DNA of 25,270 nt from positions 1-25,270 of the forward strand of contig JBGQBN010000063.1 of NCBI GenBank assembly GCA_041494805.1, written 5' to 3'. The notes under the pieces were generated by a model. That model ran no database searches. It was given only the letters and a program-made list of their open reading frames with translations, and was not told the origin of the DNA. Each line of letters opens with the position of its first letter. The first letter of the stretch is position 1. The translations under genes were made by a program, and so were the position numbers. This document shows, piece by piece, positions 1 through 6,751 of this stretch. This stretch comes from JBGQBN01 sp041494805 (GTDB lineage Bacteria > Acidobacteriota > Terriglobia > Terriglobales > Acidobacteriaceae).

Positions 1-261
1 CGTTGTCCTCGCACTGGGCTGAACTGTCCTAGTCGATGGGTTGACCGGTGCACGACTGCTAGGACCAGCAGGAGTGGGAGAACTACGAGAGTCTCTATTT
101 GTGGCTGAATTTTGGCGGACGGCAGGGACCGACTGTTTCGGTGGGTCTTGAGGAGTGCTATTACCGGTTTGAAGGGCTTCTAACCGGGATATAAGAGAAG
201 CATCCCCAACGCCGAACATGACCAACAAGGATAATACGAGTAATTGGAAGCGTGGCCGCAT
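1..261 (-). CDS. Secreted Pro/Ser/Thr-rich protein, N-terminal part (runs off the window)
   Basis: An open frame of 87 codons runs without a stop from an ATG at 261-259 to the window edge, so only the N-terminus is visible. An AGGAGG-type ribosome binding site lies at 265-271, four bases from the ATG. The protein begins MRPRFQLLVLSLLVMFGVGD, a short basic n-region followed by a hydrophobic core, which is a typical Sec signal peptide. The rest (about residues 28-87) is rich in Pro, Ser, Thr, Gln and Arg and has no hydrophobic stretch, like the disordered linker of an exported or surface protein. It is divergent from mltG. No family is recognised. Reading frame and signal peptide are seen directly; export is inferred. 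Confidence 0.6.
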   Translation of the reverse strand, partial: MRPRFQLLVLSLLVMFGVGDASLISRLEALQTGNSTPQDPPKQSVPAVRQNSATNRDSRSSPTPAGPSSRAPVNPSTRTVQPSARTT

Positions 262-394
262 ACGTCCTCCTGATTCATGTGGAGTAGTTACCGGGGTCCA
301 ATTAGGGAAGAGAGGATAAGCATAACACGCTTGTCAAGAGACAGAGCGTCCTGCATGATAAATGAATTCGGTCTGGGCTCACCGGGGGGCTGGT

Positions 395-436
395 GACTAA
401 CGGCTAACGACCATCGGCCAATGACCAAGGACCGGC
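395..436. repeat. Degenerate tandem heptanucleotide repeat upstream of mltG
   Basis: Six consecutive 7-base units can be read: GACTAAC, GGCTAAC, GACCATC, GGCCAAT, GACCAAG, GACCGGC. Most start G(A/G)C. The array sits in the 197-bp divergent spacer, ending 22 bases before the mltG start. Similar arrays occur in other spacers of this window. I see no convincing forward promoter in 262-458. Confidence 0.6.
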
Positions 437-458
437 CCTCATCTAAACTATCCCTAAG

Positions 459-1439
459 GTGCGAACATTCTTCACACTTCTCCTGTTGGCGGTCCTCGGA
501 GCCAGCGGCTGGCTGGCGTGGGCGTTACGGGCGCCGGTTACGCCCGAGGGGCAGAAGTTTGTCCTGTTGCGTCCGGGGTATACGACGCGGAGGATTGCCA
601 GCGAGTTGAAGGCGGCGGGGGTGATTCGCAGCACCTATGCTTTCGTTATCTGGCACCGCTTTCATCACCAGCGTTCTTTGAAGGCCGGTGAATACCTGTT
701 CGAGAAGACGGCGAACGCGCTCGAGGTCCACGATCGCCTGGTGCGTGGAGATATTTATGTCCACACCGTGGTCATTCCCGAGGGCTACACCATGTTCGAC
801 ATCGCGCAGGCGGTGCAGGACGCGGGCCTGGGGTCGAGCCAGGAATTTTTGAATGTCGCGATGTCTGACACGGCCTTGATTGCCGATCTGGCTCCCGAAG
901 CTAAGTCGCTTGAGGGCTACCTGTTTCCTTCCACCTATGAATTCACGCGCACGCAGAGCATGCACGACATTGTCGGCGTCATGGTGAAACAGTTTCGCCA
1001 GGTAGGGCAGGAGATCGGGTTGACCGCGGACGTCGAGAAGACGGTGATCATGGCTTCCATTATTGAAAAGGAAACGGCGGCGCCCGAAGAGCGGCCGCTG
1101 GTGGCCAGCGTGTACTCCAACCGGCTGGCGCGGAACATCGCGTTGCAGGCCGATCCCAGCGTGATCTATGCCGAGTTGCTCAGCGGGACGTATAGCGGGG
1201 CGCTGCACCATGCCGACATGCGGATCAACTCTCCTTACAACACCTACAGGTACGCCGGACTGCCTCCAGGGCCGATTGGCAATCCGGGGAAGACATCGCT
1301 GGAGGCGGCGCTGCATCCGGCGGACACGCATTACTACTATTTTGTGAGTGACGGCAACAGCCATCACCGCTTTGCGCGGACTTTGGAAGAGCACAATCGG
1401 AATGTGGCGGCGTATCGAAAATCTGTCCAGGGCCGCTAG
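459..1439 (+). CDS. mltG: Endolytic murein transglycosylase MltG (YceG-like)
   Basis: MltG is an inner-membrane-anchored lytic transglycosylase that cuts nascent peptidoglycan strands and sets glycan chain length. Residues 4-23 form one N-terminal membrane anchor. The YceG domain follows: EGYTMFDIAQ near 108-117, LEGYLFPSTYEF near 151-162, the catalytic block IMASIIEKET with the expected catalytic Glu at E203, then ADPSVIYA and SPYNTYRYAGLPPGPIGNPG near 258-277, and an HHRFARTLEEHN end. At 326 residues it is close to the usual family length. The start is GTG at 459; an in-frame stop at 444-446 leaves no better upstream choice, and the ribosome binding site is weak (AAGG abuts the start). It appears monocistronic, with the VapBC pair downstream under its own promoter. 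Confidence 0.96.
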   Translation: MRTFFTLLLLAVLGASGWLAWALRAPVTPEGQKFVLLRPGYTTRRIASELKAAGVIRSTYAFVIWHRFHHQRSLKAGEYLFEKTANALEVHDRLVRGDIYVHTVVIPEGYTMFDIAQAVQDAGLGSSQEFLNVAMSDTALIADLAPEAKSLEGYLFPSTYEFTRTQSMHDIVGVMVKQFRQVGQEIGLTADVEKTVIMASIIEKETAAPEERPLVASVYSNRLARNIALQADPSVIYAELLSGTYSGALHHADMRINSPYNTYRYAGLPPGPIGNPGKTSLEAALHPADTHYYYFVSDGNSHHRFARTLEEHNRNVAAYRKSVQGR

Positions 1440-1457
1440 GCTGGCGGCCAAGAGCTT

Positions 1458-1498
1458 TTAACCGCAGAGAGCGCTGAGGAGCCGCCGAGAGCGCAGAG
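1458..1498. repeat. Intergenic repeat monomer (TTAACC-CAGAG type)
   Basis: This stretch after mltG begins TTAACCGCAGAGAGCGC and continues as 9-10-base near repeats built on CGCAGAG/CGCTGAGG/CGCCGAG. It aligns with the left arm of the inverted repeat at 21690-21767 (TTAACCACAGAGGGCACAG), so both are probably copies of one dispersed family. Here the second inverted arm is missing. Confidence 0.5.
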
Positions 1499-1545
1499 TA
1501 CCCCTGCTTGGCTTCCAATGTGTCCCGGGGCTGGCAACTCCAGGT

Positions 1546-1586
1546 GTGCCATGAATATGGCCTTCGTGCCATAGATATGGTACAAT
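1546..1586 (+). promoter_or_regulatory. vapBC promoter with duplicated operator
   Basis: Two near-identical 15-mers, GTGCCATGAATATGG (1546-1560) and GTGCCATAGATATGG (1566-1580), are spaced exactly 20 bases apart, about two helical turns. Each contains a dyad (CCAT..ATGG; the second reads CCATA-GA-TATGG). A TACAAT -10-like box at 1581-1586 directly abuts the second copy. The arrangement fits cooperative binding of a VapB-VapC complex that represses its own promoter, as is known for this class. No good -35 is visible. Confidence 0.65.
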
Positions 1587-1593
1587 TACAATC

Positions 1594-1824
1594 ATGCGAA
1601 CCACCGTGGACATTCCGGACGCAGTCTATCGCCAGCTTAAGGCGCGGGCGGCCCTGCAGGGCTGTTCGGTAAGGCAACTCCTCCTGCGCGGGGTGGAAGC
1701 CGAGTTGAACGGTAAGCAGACGACCAAAAGTGGTCACAGGGTCCGATTGCCGATCATAGAGTCCAAGCGGCGGCGACCGCTCAGGCTTACGAACGAAAGG
1801 ATTAGTGAAATCCTATTTCCCTGA
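1594..1824 (+). CDS. VapB-type antitoxin (ribbon-helix-helix-like)
   Basis: A 76-residue protein starting MRTTVDIPDAVYRQLKARAA, a beta strand followed by a helix typical of ribbon-helix-helix DNA-binding antitoxins, then LQGCSVRQLLLRGVEAEL as the second helix. The basic C-terminal half (about 40-76) would be the flexible toxin-neutralising tail. The last 20 bases overlap the PIN-toxin gene, the usual translational coupling of VapBC pairs. There is no Shine-Dalgarno sequence, and the -10-like TACAAT ends seven bases before the ATG, so the mRNA may be leaderless. The role as antitoxin and autorepressor is inferred from family and context. Confidence 0.85.
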   Translation: MRTTVDIPDAVYRQLKARAALQGCSVRQLLLRGVEAELNGKQTTKSGHRVRLPIIESKRRRPLRLTNERISEILFP

Positions 1825-2239
1825 TGTCAATGTATGGCTTGCGGTGGCCTATCAGGCGCACGAGCACCATCCGCATGCCCTCCGTTGGCTGGATCAGGTT
1901 GATGACGGCATGGTTCATTTTTGCCGTTTTACACAAATAGGTTTTCTCAGGCTCATCACACACCCGAGCGTGATGAGAGACGATGTGAGGAACCAGCGGC
2001 AGGCCTGGGAGGCTTACGATCTCCTGGTCCAGGATGAGCGAGTGTCGTTCCTGCCGGAGCCCGATGCAGAACGGCTGGACTCGGTGTTTCGCCGACTGAC
2101 TTCCGCTGAGCGTTCGGCCACAAAGCAATGGCCGGACGCCTATCTCGCAGCATTTGCTAGAGCGGCAGACCTCACTCTGGTGACTTTCGATCGGGCATTG
2201 CAACGTATGGCTGGCAACAATGCCTTGCTCCTGGGTTGA
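1805..2239 (+). CDS. VapC-type PIN-domain ribonuclease toxin
   Basis: A 144-residue PIN-domain protein. It shows YFPDVNVWLAVA with the first metal-binding Asp at D7, the subfamily signature FCRFTQIGFLRLIT at 39-52, and the C-terminal acidic pair WPDAYLAAFA (D111) and LVTFD (D129). In this PIN subgroup the usual mid-domain Glu is replaced by the TQ motif, as seen here. VapC toxins are Mg-dependent endoribonucleases that commonly cut tRNA or rRNA; the target here cannot be told. The GTG start at 1805 overlaps the antitoxin gene by 20 bases. The downstream gene is unrelated and separated by about 120 bases. Confidence 0.9.
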   Translation: MKSYFPDVNVWLAVAYQAHEHHPHALRWLDQVDDGMVHFCRFTQIGFLRLITHPSVMRDDVRNQRQAWEAYDLLVQDERVSFLPEPDAERLDSVFRRLTSAERSATKQWPDAYLAAFARAADLTLVTFDRALQRMAGNNALLLG

Positions 2240-2363
2240 ATCGCTCAACGCATCAAGATATTGGCCCATGAGCGTTCTGAGTAACCGCTCCCAGCGCGAA
2301 TCAGGCTGTATACTGACTGTTTCACCCGCACTCTCATCTTAATATGTGTATGGGTTTCGTAAT

Positions 2364-3287
2364 ATGAGTTCCATCCGTCGTGCTGTGCTGGTGCTAGTTG
2401 CCGTGCTGCCGCTGACTGGGTGTCTCTTCCGGTCGCGTAAGGTGGAGCGGCAGTTCAGCACGGCGCCGCTGAAGTCCGCGACCCAGGCGGAACTGCTCGA
2501 CTACGTCAACCAGCAAGCGGCCCAGCTCCAGACCGTGCAGGCTACGGTGGATATCGACACTTCGGTAGGCGGGATCAAGAAGGGCAAAGTCACCGATTAT
2601 CAGCAGATTCGGGGCTACGTTTTGGCGCGCAAGCCAGCCATGCTGCGCATGATCGGGTTGTTGCCCATTTTGCGCAACCGGGCGTTCGACATGGTGAGCG
2701 ACGGCCAGGAGTTTAAACTGTGGATCCCACCCAAGAACCGGTTCGTCATTGGCAGAAACGACGTTGAGACGCACAACGACAAGCAGCCCTTGGAGAACCT
2801 GCGGCCGCAACATATTTACGAAGCCCTGCTGATGCGGGAGGTTGATCCGCGGAGCGAAGTCGCGGTCATGGAAAACGATTTCGAAATCGTCACCGATGCC
2901 AAGGGACATCAGGTGGAGCAGGCTGACTATGTGATTGTGGTCATCCGCAAGAGCGAACGTGGCTGGTTTCTTTCCCGCAAAATCGTGTTTGGCCGCACCG
3001 ACCTGCTGCCCCATCGGCAACTGATCTATGACGAGGAGGGGAACCTGTCCACCCAGTCGCGCTACGAAGGCTACAAGGACTATGACGGCGTGAGTTTCCC
3101 CTCCCAGATCGAAATTTGGCGGCCCCAAGAGGAATACGATATTACGCTAACCATGGTGAAGCTGGAGTTGAACAAACCCCTTCCGGATGACAAGTTCCTA
3201 CTGGAGCAACCGCCCGGAGCCGAGGTGGTGCATCTGGGGGCGCCGGCCGGGCAGTCGCAGGCGAACATTGTAAGAGACGGGAAATAA
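2364..3287 (+). CDS. Outer-membrane-type lipoprotein, LolA/LolB or DUF4292-like
   Basis: The chosen ATG at 2364 gives a clean lipoprotein signal, MSSIRRAVLVLVAVLPLTGC, with lipobox LTGC and the lipidated Cys at position 20. A GTG at 2346 would add six residues before the signal and is less attractive. The mature part (about 287 residues) is a beta-rich soluble domain. It contains a helix with NQQAAQLQTVQATVDIDTS, then RGYVLARKPAMLRMIG and FDMVSDGQEFKLWIPPKNRF, the pattern of LolA/LolB-fold lipid-carrier-like proteins including DUF4292. A TATACT box at 2309-2314 could be its -10. The next gene is a FtsX-type permease, so a joint role in lipoprotein or lipid trafficking is plausible but unproven. 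Family assignment is moderate; lipoprotein nature is strong. Confidence 0.75.
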   Translation: MSSIRRAVLVLVAVLPLTGCLFRSRKVERQFSTAPLKSATQAELLDYVNQQAAQLQTVQATVDIDTSVGGIKKGKVTDYQQIRGYVLARKPAMLRMIGLLPILRNRAFDMVSDGQEFKLWIPPKNRFVIGRNDVETHNDKQPLENLRPQHIYEALLMREVDPRSEVAVMENDFEIVTDAKGHQVEQADYVIVVIRKSERGWFLSRKIVFGRTDLLPHRQLIYDEEGNLSTQSRYEGYKDYDGVSFPSQIEIWRPQEEYDITLTMVKLELNKPLPDDKFLLEQPPGAEVVHLGAPAGQSQANIVRDGK

Positions 3288-3298
3288 GTGCTGGGAAC

Positions 3299-3326
3299 CA
3301 GAAGCTAGAAGCCAGAAGCTAGAAGC
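3299..3326. repeat. Alternating tandem heptanucleotide repeat
   Basis: Four exact 7-base units CAGAAGC, TAGAAGC, CAGAAGC, TAGAAGC fill most of the 41-bp spacer between the lipoprotein and the permease. It is the cleanest of the heptad arrays in the window and stops two bases before the permease ATG. Confidence 0.8.
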
Positions 3327-3328
3327 TC

Positions 3329-4435
3329 ATGATGAACCGAATGATTGTCGCCAACCTGGTGCACCGTCCGCTCCGGTCACTGATCAGCGTGGTTGCCGTT
3401 GCGCTGGAAGTTACGCTCATTCTGCTGATTGTGGGGTTGTCGCTGGGCATCCTGACTGATTCCCGGCAACGGCAGGCTGGAATTGGGGCCGACGTGATCG
3501 TGATGCCTCCGGGTTCGTCGTTCATTGTTGGGGTGACGGGTGCGCCCATGTCCATCAAGGTGGGCAACATACTGGCCAAGTTGCCACACGTGGTTTCCGT
3601 GGCTCCGGTGGTAACCCAGGTCTCGACCGCTGGTGCGCTGGAGGTGATTGCCGGGATTGACTTGAAGAGTTATGAGAGCCTCTCGGGACCGTTTCGCTAT
3701 CTGCAAGGGGGGCCCTTTCAAGGCCCGGATGACGCGCTGGTGGACGACCTCTATGCGAAATCGAAGCACCTCAAGATTGGGGACCCGATTGAGATTCTGA
3801 ACCATAACTTTCGAGTAGCGGGCATCGTCGAGCAAGGCAAAGGAGCGCGAAAGTTCCTGGAGATCGGAGTCCTGCAGGACCTGATCGGGGCCAAGGACAA
3901 GGCATCCATCTTCTATCTGAAGCTGGACGATTCCAGCAACTCCGGCGCTGTGGCCAACGAGGTGAAGCAAGTTCCCGGCATGCAGAAATACGTTGCGGTC
4001 TCGATGGCCTACTACCTCTCGATGATGACCCCGAGCAACTATCCGGGGCTCTCGAGCTTCATCGATGTAGTGATCGGAATCTCGGTCATTATCGGATTCA
4101 TCGTGATCTTCCAGGCCATGTATGCGGCGGTGATGGAGCGTACGCGGGAGATCGGCATTCTGAAGTCAATGGGGGCGTCGAAACTGTACATCGTGAACGT
4201 GATTTTGCGGGAGACGACGCTGCTGGCATTGTCCGGAATCCTGGTGGGGATCGCTTTTAGCCTGGGGGCGCGGGTCGCCATTGTGCATCGCTTGCCGCTG
4301 CTGCGCGTGATCGTAAGCGCAGACTGGATCCTGCGGGCTACCGTCATCGCAATTCTGGGGGCGATCGCGGGTGCGCTTTATCCTGCCTACAAGGCGGCGC
4401 AAAAAGATCCGATTGACGCGCTGGCCTACGAATAA
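3329..4435 (+). CDS. FtsX/MacB-family ABC transporter permease
   Basis: A 368-residue membrane protein with the MacB/FtsX layout. One TM helix lies near residues 15-41 (ISVVAVALEVTLILLIVGLS). A periplasmic domain of about 200 residues follows, starting RQRQAGIGADVIVMPPGSS. The C-terminal FtsX core has three TM helices (about 248-270, 300-325, 333-352). The cytoplasmic loop MERTREIGILKSMGAS, just before the second FtsX helix, is the characteristic ATPase-coupling element. Such permeases work with a LolD/MacB-like ATPase in lipoprotein release, export or mechanotransmission, but no ATPase gene is adjacent. The start (ATG 3329 or 3332) is uncertain because the spacer is a heptad repeat with no Shine-Dalgarno sequence. 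The end GALYPAYKAAQKDPIDALAYE is the canonical family terminus. Confidence 0.88.
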   Translation: MMNRMIVANLVHRPLRSLISVVAVALEVTLILLIVGLSLGILTDSRQRQAGIGADVIVMPPGSSFIVGVTGAPMSIKVGNILAKLPHVVSVAPVVTQVSTAGALEVIAGIDLKSYESLSGPFRYLQGGPFQGPDDALVDDLYAKSKHLKIGDPIEILNHNFRVAGIVEQGKGARKFLEIGVLQDLIGAKDKASIFYLKLDDSSNSGAVANEVKQVPGMQKYVAVSMAYYLSMMTPSNYPGLSSFIDVVIGISVIIGFIVIFQAMYAAVMERTREIGILKSMGASKLYIVNVILRETTLLALSGILVGIAFSLGARVAIVHRLPLLRVIVSADWILRATVIAILGAIAGALYPAYKAAQKDPIDALAYE

Positions 4436-4505
4436 AGCACTTGGCATTGAGCCATTCCGGGTTCGTGCCGATGGCCCTACGCCAGCAGAAACTACCAGGC
4501 TTTCG

Positions 4506-4535
4506 TTGACAATAAGCGCTGCCCTACGTTATCTT
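4506..4535 (+). promoter_or_regulatory. Probable sigma70 promoter of the rplM operon
   Basis: A perfect -35 hexamer TTGACA (4506-4511), an 18-base spacer and TATCTT (4530-4535) as -10. Transcription would start near 4542, giving a leader of about 100 bases before rplM. The leader contains two overlapping short hairpins (GCGCT/AGCGC at 4577-4589 and GCTGA/TCAGC at 4588-4606) and a T-rich tract before the GGGAG ribosome binding site at 4633-4637. Confidence 0.6.
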
Positions 4536-4644
4536 TAAACCTTTGGAAGTCCTGCAGTTGCCCGCCTGATAGCCCTGCGCTTTCAGCGCTGATGTGGGTA
4601 CTCAGCGGTCTTCTTTTGCGTTTTTATTTTCTGGGAGATTTTTA

Positions 4645-5085
4645 ATGTCAACCTATTTCCCCAAAGCGGGGGAAATTGCGCGCAAGTGGTACGTCGTGGA
4701 TGCCTCGGGGCAGACGCTGGGGCGGCTGGCTTCGCAAATAGCCCTGATCTTGATGGGCAAGGAAAACCCGAAGTACACGCCGTTCCTCGACACTGGCGAT
4801 CATGTGGTGGTCATCAACGCCGATAAGGTGAAGGTGACGGGCATGAAGGCCGAGCAGAAGTCGTATCAGCACTACACCGGCTACCCGGGCGGGTTGCGCT
4901 CGGAAGATTTCCGCGAGCGCTTTGCGCGGAAGCCGGAGATGGTGGTGGAAGATGCGATCAAGCGCATGCTGCCCAAAACAAAAATGGGCCGGCAGATGCT
5001 CAGCAAACTGAAGGTTTATCGCGGGGACAAGCATCCGCACGCGGCGCAGAAGCCGGAAGTTCGGGCGCTGGAAGTAGGGGCATAA
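4645..5085 (+). CDS. rplM: 50S ribosomal protein L13
   Basis: L13 is an early-assembling protein of the large ribosomal subunit. The 146-residue product from ATG 4645 begins MSTYFPKAGEIARKWYVVDA and carries the family blocks GQTLGRLASQIALILMGKENP, HVVVINADKVKVTGMK, HYTGYPGG and MLPKTKMGRQMLSKLKVYRG. This length fits the family (E. coli 142). The upstream in-frame start at 4594 is rejected because it adds 17 unconserved residues and lacks a ribosome binding site, whereas GGGAG lies seven bases ahead of 4645. It is first in the translation cluster and is followed by rpsI, the near-universal L13-S9 pair. Confidence 0.98.
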   Translation: MSTYFPKAGEIARKWYVVDASGQTLGRLASQIALILMGKENPKYTPFLDTGDHVVVINADKVKVTGMKAEQKSYQHYTGYPGGLRSEDFRERFARKPEMVVEDAIKRMLPKTKMGRQMLSKLKVYRGDKHPHAAQKPEVRALEVGA

Positions 5086-5092
5086 TTTAGAG

Positions 5093-5120
5093 GTAGAGAC
5101 GTAGCTAGCTACGTCTCTAC
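5093..5120. repeat. Perfect 28-bp palindrome (GTAGAGACGT family) before rpsI
   Basis: The arm GTAGAGACGTAGCT (5093-5106) is followed immediately by its exact reverse complement AGCTACGTCTCTAC (5107-5120). As RNA it would fold into a very stable hairpin ending 13 bases before the rpsI ATG. The bases just after it (GAAAAGG) provide the rpsI Shine-Dalgarno sequence. A related palindrome occupies the same place ahead of tsf. Confidence 0.9.
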
Positions 5121-5133
5121 GAAAAGGTTGCGA

Positions 5134-5529
5134 ATGGCAGAGCTAGTTCAGTACTACGGTACAGGGCGCCGCAAGTCGGCTATTGCGCGCGTCTATTTAC
5201 GTCCGGGCAGCGGCGAATTCAAGGTGAACGGGCGTCCTTTTGAGGAGTATTTCGTTACGCCCTCGCAGCGCTCCGCGGCCAAGCAGCCGTTGCTCTCGAC
5301 CGAGATGGCGAGCACGTTCAATGTTCTTGCCAGAGTTTCCGGCGGCGGCGTGAACGGGCAGGCGGATGCGATCAAGCTGGGGATCGCCCGCGCCCTGATG
5401 TTGTTCAACATCGAACTGCGCAAGAAGCTTAAGGCCGAAGGTATGGTGAGCCGTGACTCGCGCTCCAAGGAACGCAAGAAGTACGGACAGAAGGGCGCGC
5501 GGAAGCGGTTCCAGTACAGCAAGCGGTAG
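5134..5529 (+). CDS. rpsI: 30S ribosomal protein S9
   Basis: S9 sits in the head of the small subunit, and its C-terminal tail reaches the P-site tRNA. The 131-residue product from ATG 5134 begins MAELVQYYGTGRRKSAIARV and has NGRPFEEYF, VSGGGVNGQADAIKLGIARAL and the basic tail KERKKYGQKGARKRFQYSKR ending in the conserved SKR. AAGG at 5124-5127 is six bases from this ATG. The in-frame TTG at 5128 would add only Met-Arg and abuts the ribosome binding site, so it is not used here. It is co-transcribed with rplM, but the palindrome between them could set its translation level separately. Confidence 0.98.
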   Translation: MAELVQYYGTGRRKSAIARVYLRPGSGEFKVNGRPFEEYFVTPSQRSAAKQPLLSTEMASTFNVLARVSGGGVNGQADAIKLGIARALMLFNIELRKKLKAEGMVSRDSRSKERKKYGQKGARKRFQYSKR

Positions 5530-5531
5530 AG

Positions 5532-5595
5532 CAGTGGCCAGTGGCTAGTGGGCAGTAACTAGCAACTAGCAACCAGCCACTGGCAACTATTTTTT
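5532..5595. repeat. Eight-unit heptanucleotide repeat forming a hairpin, possible terminator
   Basis: After rpsI, units CAGTGGC, CAGTGGC, TAGTGGG, CAGTAAC, TAGCAAC, TAGCAAC, CAGCCAC, TGGCAAC follow each other at a strict 7-base period (5532-5587). The outer units are complementary: GCCAGTGGCT (5537-5546) pairs exactly with AGCCACTGGC (5575-5584), and the wider arms match at 15 of 18 positions. A run of six T follows at 5590-5595, so the folded array could terminate or attenuate transcription between rpsI and rpsB. Termination is inferred. Confidence 0.65.
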
Positions 5596-5690
5596 ATGTG
5601 TTCAATTCTTCCTGTGCCTCGGCGCGGGGACGGGAATGGCAATCCGGAGCGGCTGCAAAGCGACGGATGCAGACCAAACGAGGAGGTTGA

Positions 5691-6587
5691 TTGGCTACCA
5701 TCACCATGAAGGAGTTGCTCGAAGCGGGCGTCCACTTCGGGCACCAGACCAAGCGCTGGAATCCCAAGATGAAGGAATACATCTTCGGGGAGCGCAATGG
5801 GATCTACATTATTGACCTGCAGAAGACGCTAAAGATGTTTAAAGAGGCATCGAAGTTCGTGTCGGAACTGGCTGCTGCCGGCAAGATCGTGCTCTTTGTG
5901 GGCACCAAGCGGCAGGCGCAGGACGCGATCGCCGAAGAGGCGACACGCTGTGGTGGCTTCTACGTGAACCAGCGCTGGCTGGGCGGACTGCTCACCAACT
6001 GGGTGACCGTGCAGAAGTCGGTGAAGCGGCTGAAGGAACTCGATGAGATGGCCACCGATGGCCGCTACGAGTTGCTGCCCAAGAAAGAAGTAATCAAGCT
6101 GGAGCGCGAGCGCAAGCATTTGCAGGCCAACCTGGCCGGCATCAAGAACATGAGCCGCCTGCCTGACACCGTCTTCGTGATTGATTCAAACAAGGAACAG
6201 ATTGCGGTGCGCGAGGCGCGCAAACTAGGCATTCCGGTGGTCGCCGTGGTAGACACGAATTGCGACCCCAGCGAAGTGGATTATGTAATTCCGGGCAATG
6301 ATGATGCCTTGCGGGCCATCCGCCTGTTCGCTTCGAAGATCGCCGATTCCGTGGTCGAAGGGGCGCAGTTGATGAGCGACAAGCAGGCTGCCGACATGGC
6401 AGCCGCGGCGTACAGCGCGCCGCCTGAGAGCGTTCCTGTGGGGGCCGTTGAGGCGTCAGCCGACGCCGCCGCCGGGTCCGAGGACATCAGCATGGAAGAT
6501 GTTCTGGGTAGAGGACCGCGCAAGCAGCCTGCCGCCGCGAAAGAAGACGCGGGCGAGGTGCCGGAAGTCGAGACGCAGACGTTCTAA
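5691..6587 (+). CDS. rpsB: 30S ribosomal protein S2
   Basis: S2 binds the back of the small subunit with S1. The 298-residue product begins MATITMKELLEAGVHFGHQT and contains RWNPKMKEYIFGERNGIYIID, FVGTKRQAQDAI, QRWLGGLLTNWVTVQKSVKRL, the MSRLPDTVFVIDSNKE block and PVVAVVDTNCDPSEVDYVIPGNDDALRAI, all S2 hallmarks. It is longer than E. coli S2 (241) because of an acidic, Ala/Pro-rich C-terminal tail (about 235-298), a common extension. The start is TTG at 5691, four bases after AGGAGG (5681-5686); the ATG at 5706 is too far from it. tsf follows, the classic rpsB-tsf pair. Confidence 0.97.
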   Translation: MATITMKELLEAGVHFGHQTKRWNPKMKEYIFGERNGIYIIDLQKTLKMFKEASKFVSELAAAGKIVLFVGTKRQAQDAIAEEATRCGGFYVNQRWLGGLLTNWVTVQKSVKRLKELDEMATDGRYELLPKKEVIKLERERKHLQANLAGIKNMSRLPDTVFVIDSNKEQIAVREARKLGIPVVAVVDTNCDPSEVDYVIPGNDDALRAIRLFASKIADSVVEGAQLMSDKQAADMAAAAYSAPPESVPVGAVEASADAAAGSEDISMEDVLGRGPRKQPAAAKEDAGEVPEVETQTF

Positions 6588-6605
6588 GAAGGTTTCAAGG
6601 TCAAT

Positions 6606-6735
6606 CCGGCCGGGCAGTCGCCCTTCAGGGAAAGCAGACCCGCGCGGGTCGTCCGGCGCGGGTCAAAGTTTGTAAGGGCAGGTAGAGACGTTGCTTTACG
6701 TCTTCAGAACGAGACGTAGCAAGATACGTCTCTAC
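6606..6735. repeat. Composite palindrome block between rpsB and tsf
   Basis: Several hairpin-forming sequences fill this spacer: CCGGCCGG (6606-6613), GGGC-AGTC-GCCC (6612-6623), the perfect 14-bp palindrome GACCCGCGCGGGTC (6637-6650) with an extra half copy after it, and a long arm pair GTAGAGACGT (6682-6691)/ACGTCTCTAC (6726-6735) with more complementary bases inside. The last pair belongs to the same family as 5093-5120 and ends in GAAGGA, which serves as the tsf ribosome binding site. The elements GGGC..AGTCGCCC and GGGTCAAAG also occur in the insert at 9300-9377. Confidence 0.7.
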
Positions 6736-6751
6736 GAAGGATTTTTTAGCA

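Noticed and set aside
525..1451. 308-codon minus-strand frame opposite mltG
   Set aside because: Same reason: antisense of a conserved gene, low-complexity His/Arg/Leu composition.
4577..4606. Overlapping small hairpins in the rplM leader as an L13 autoregulatory site
   Set aside because: Stems of only five base pairs; no resemblance to a known L13 leader that I can confirm.
4594..4644. Upstream in-frame start for rplM
   Set aside because: Adds 17 unconserved residues; the ATG at 4645 has the ribosome binding site and the conserved N-terminus.
5532..5587. CRISPR-like array
   Set aside because: Units are 7 bases, contiguous and degenerate, with no spacers and no cas genes nearby.
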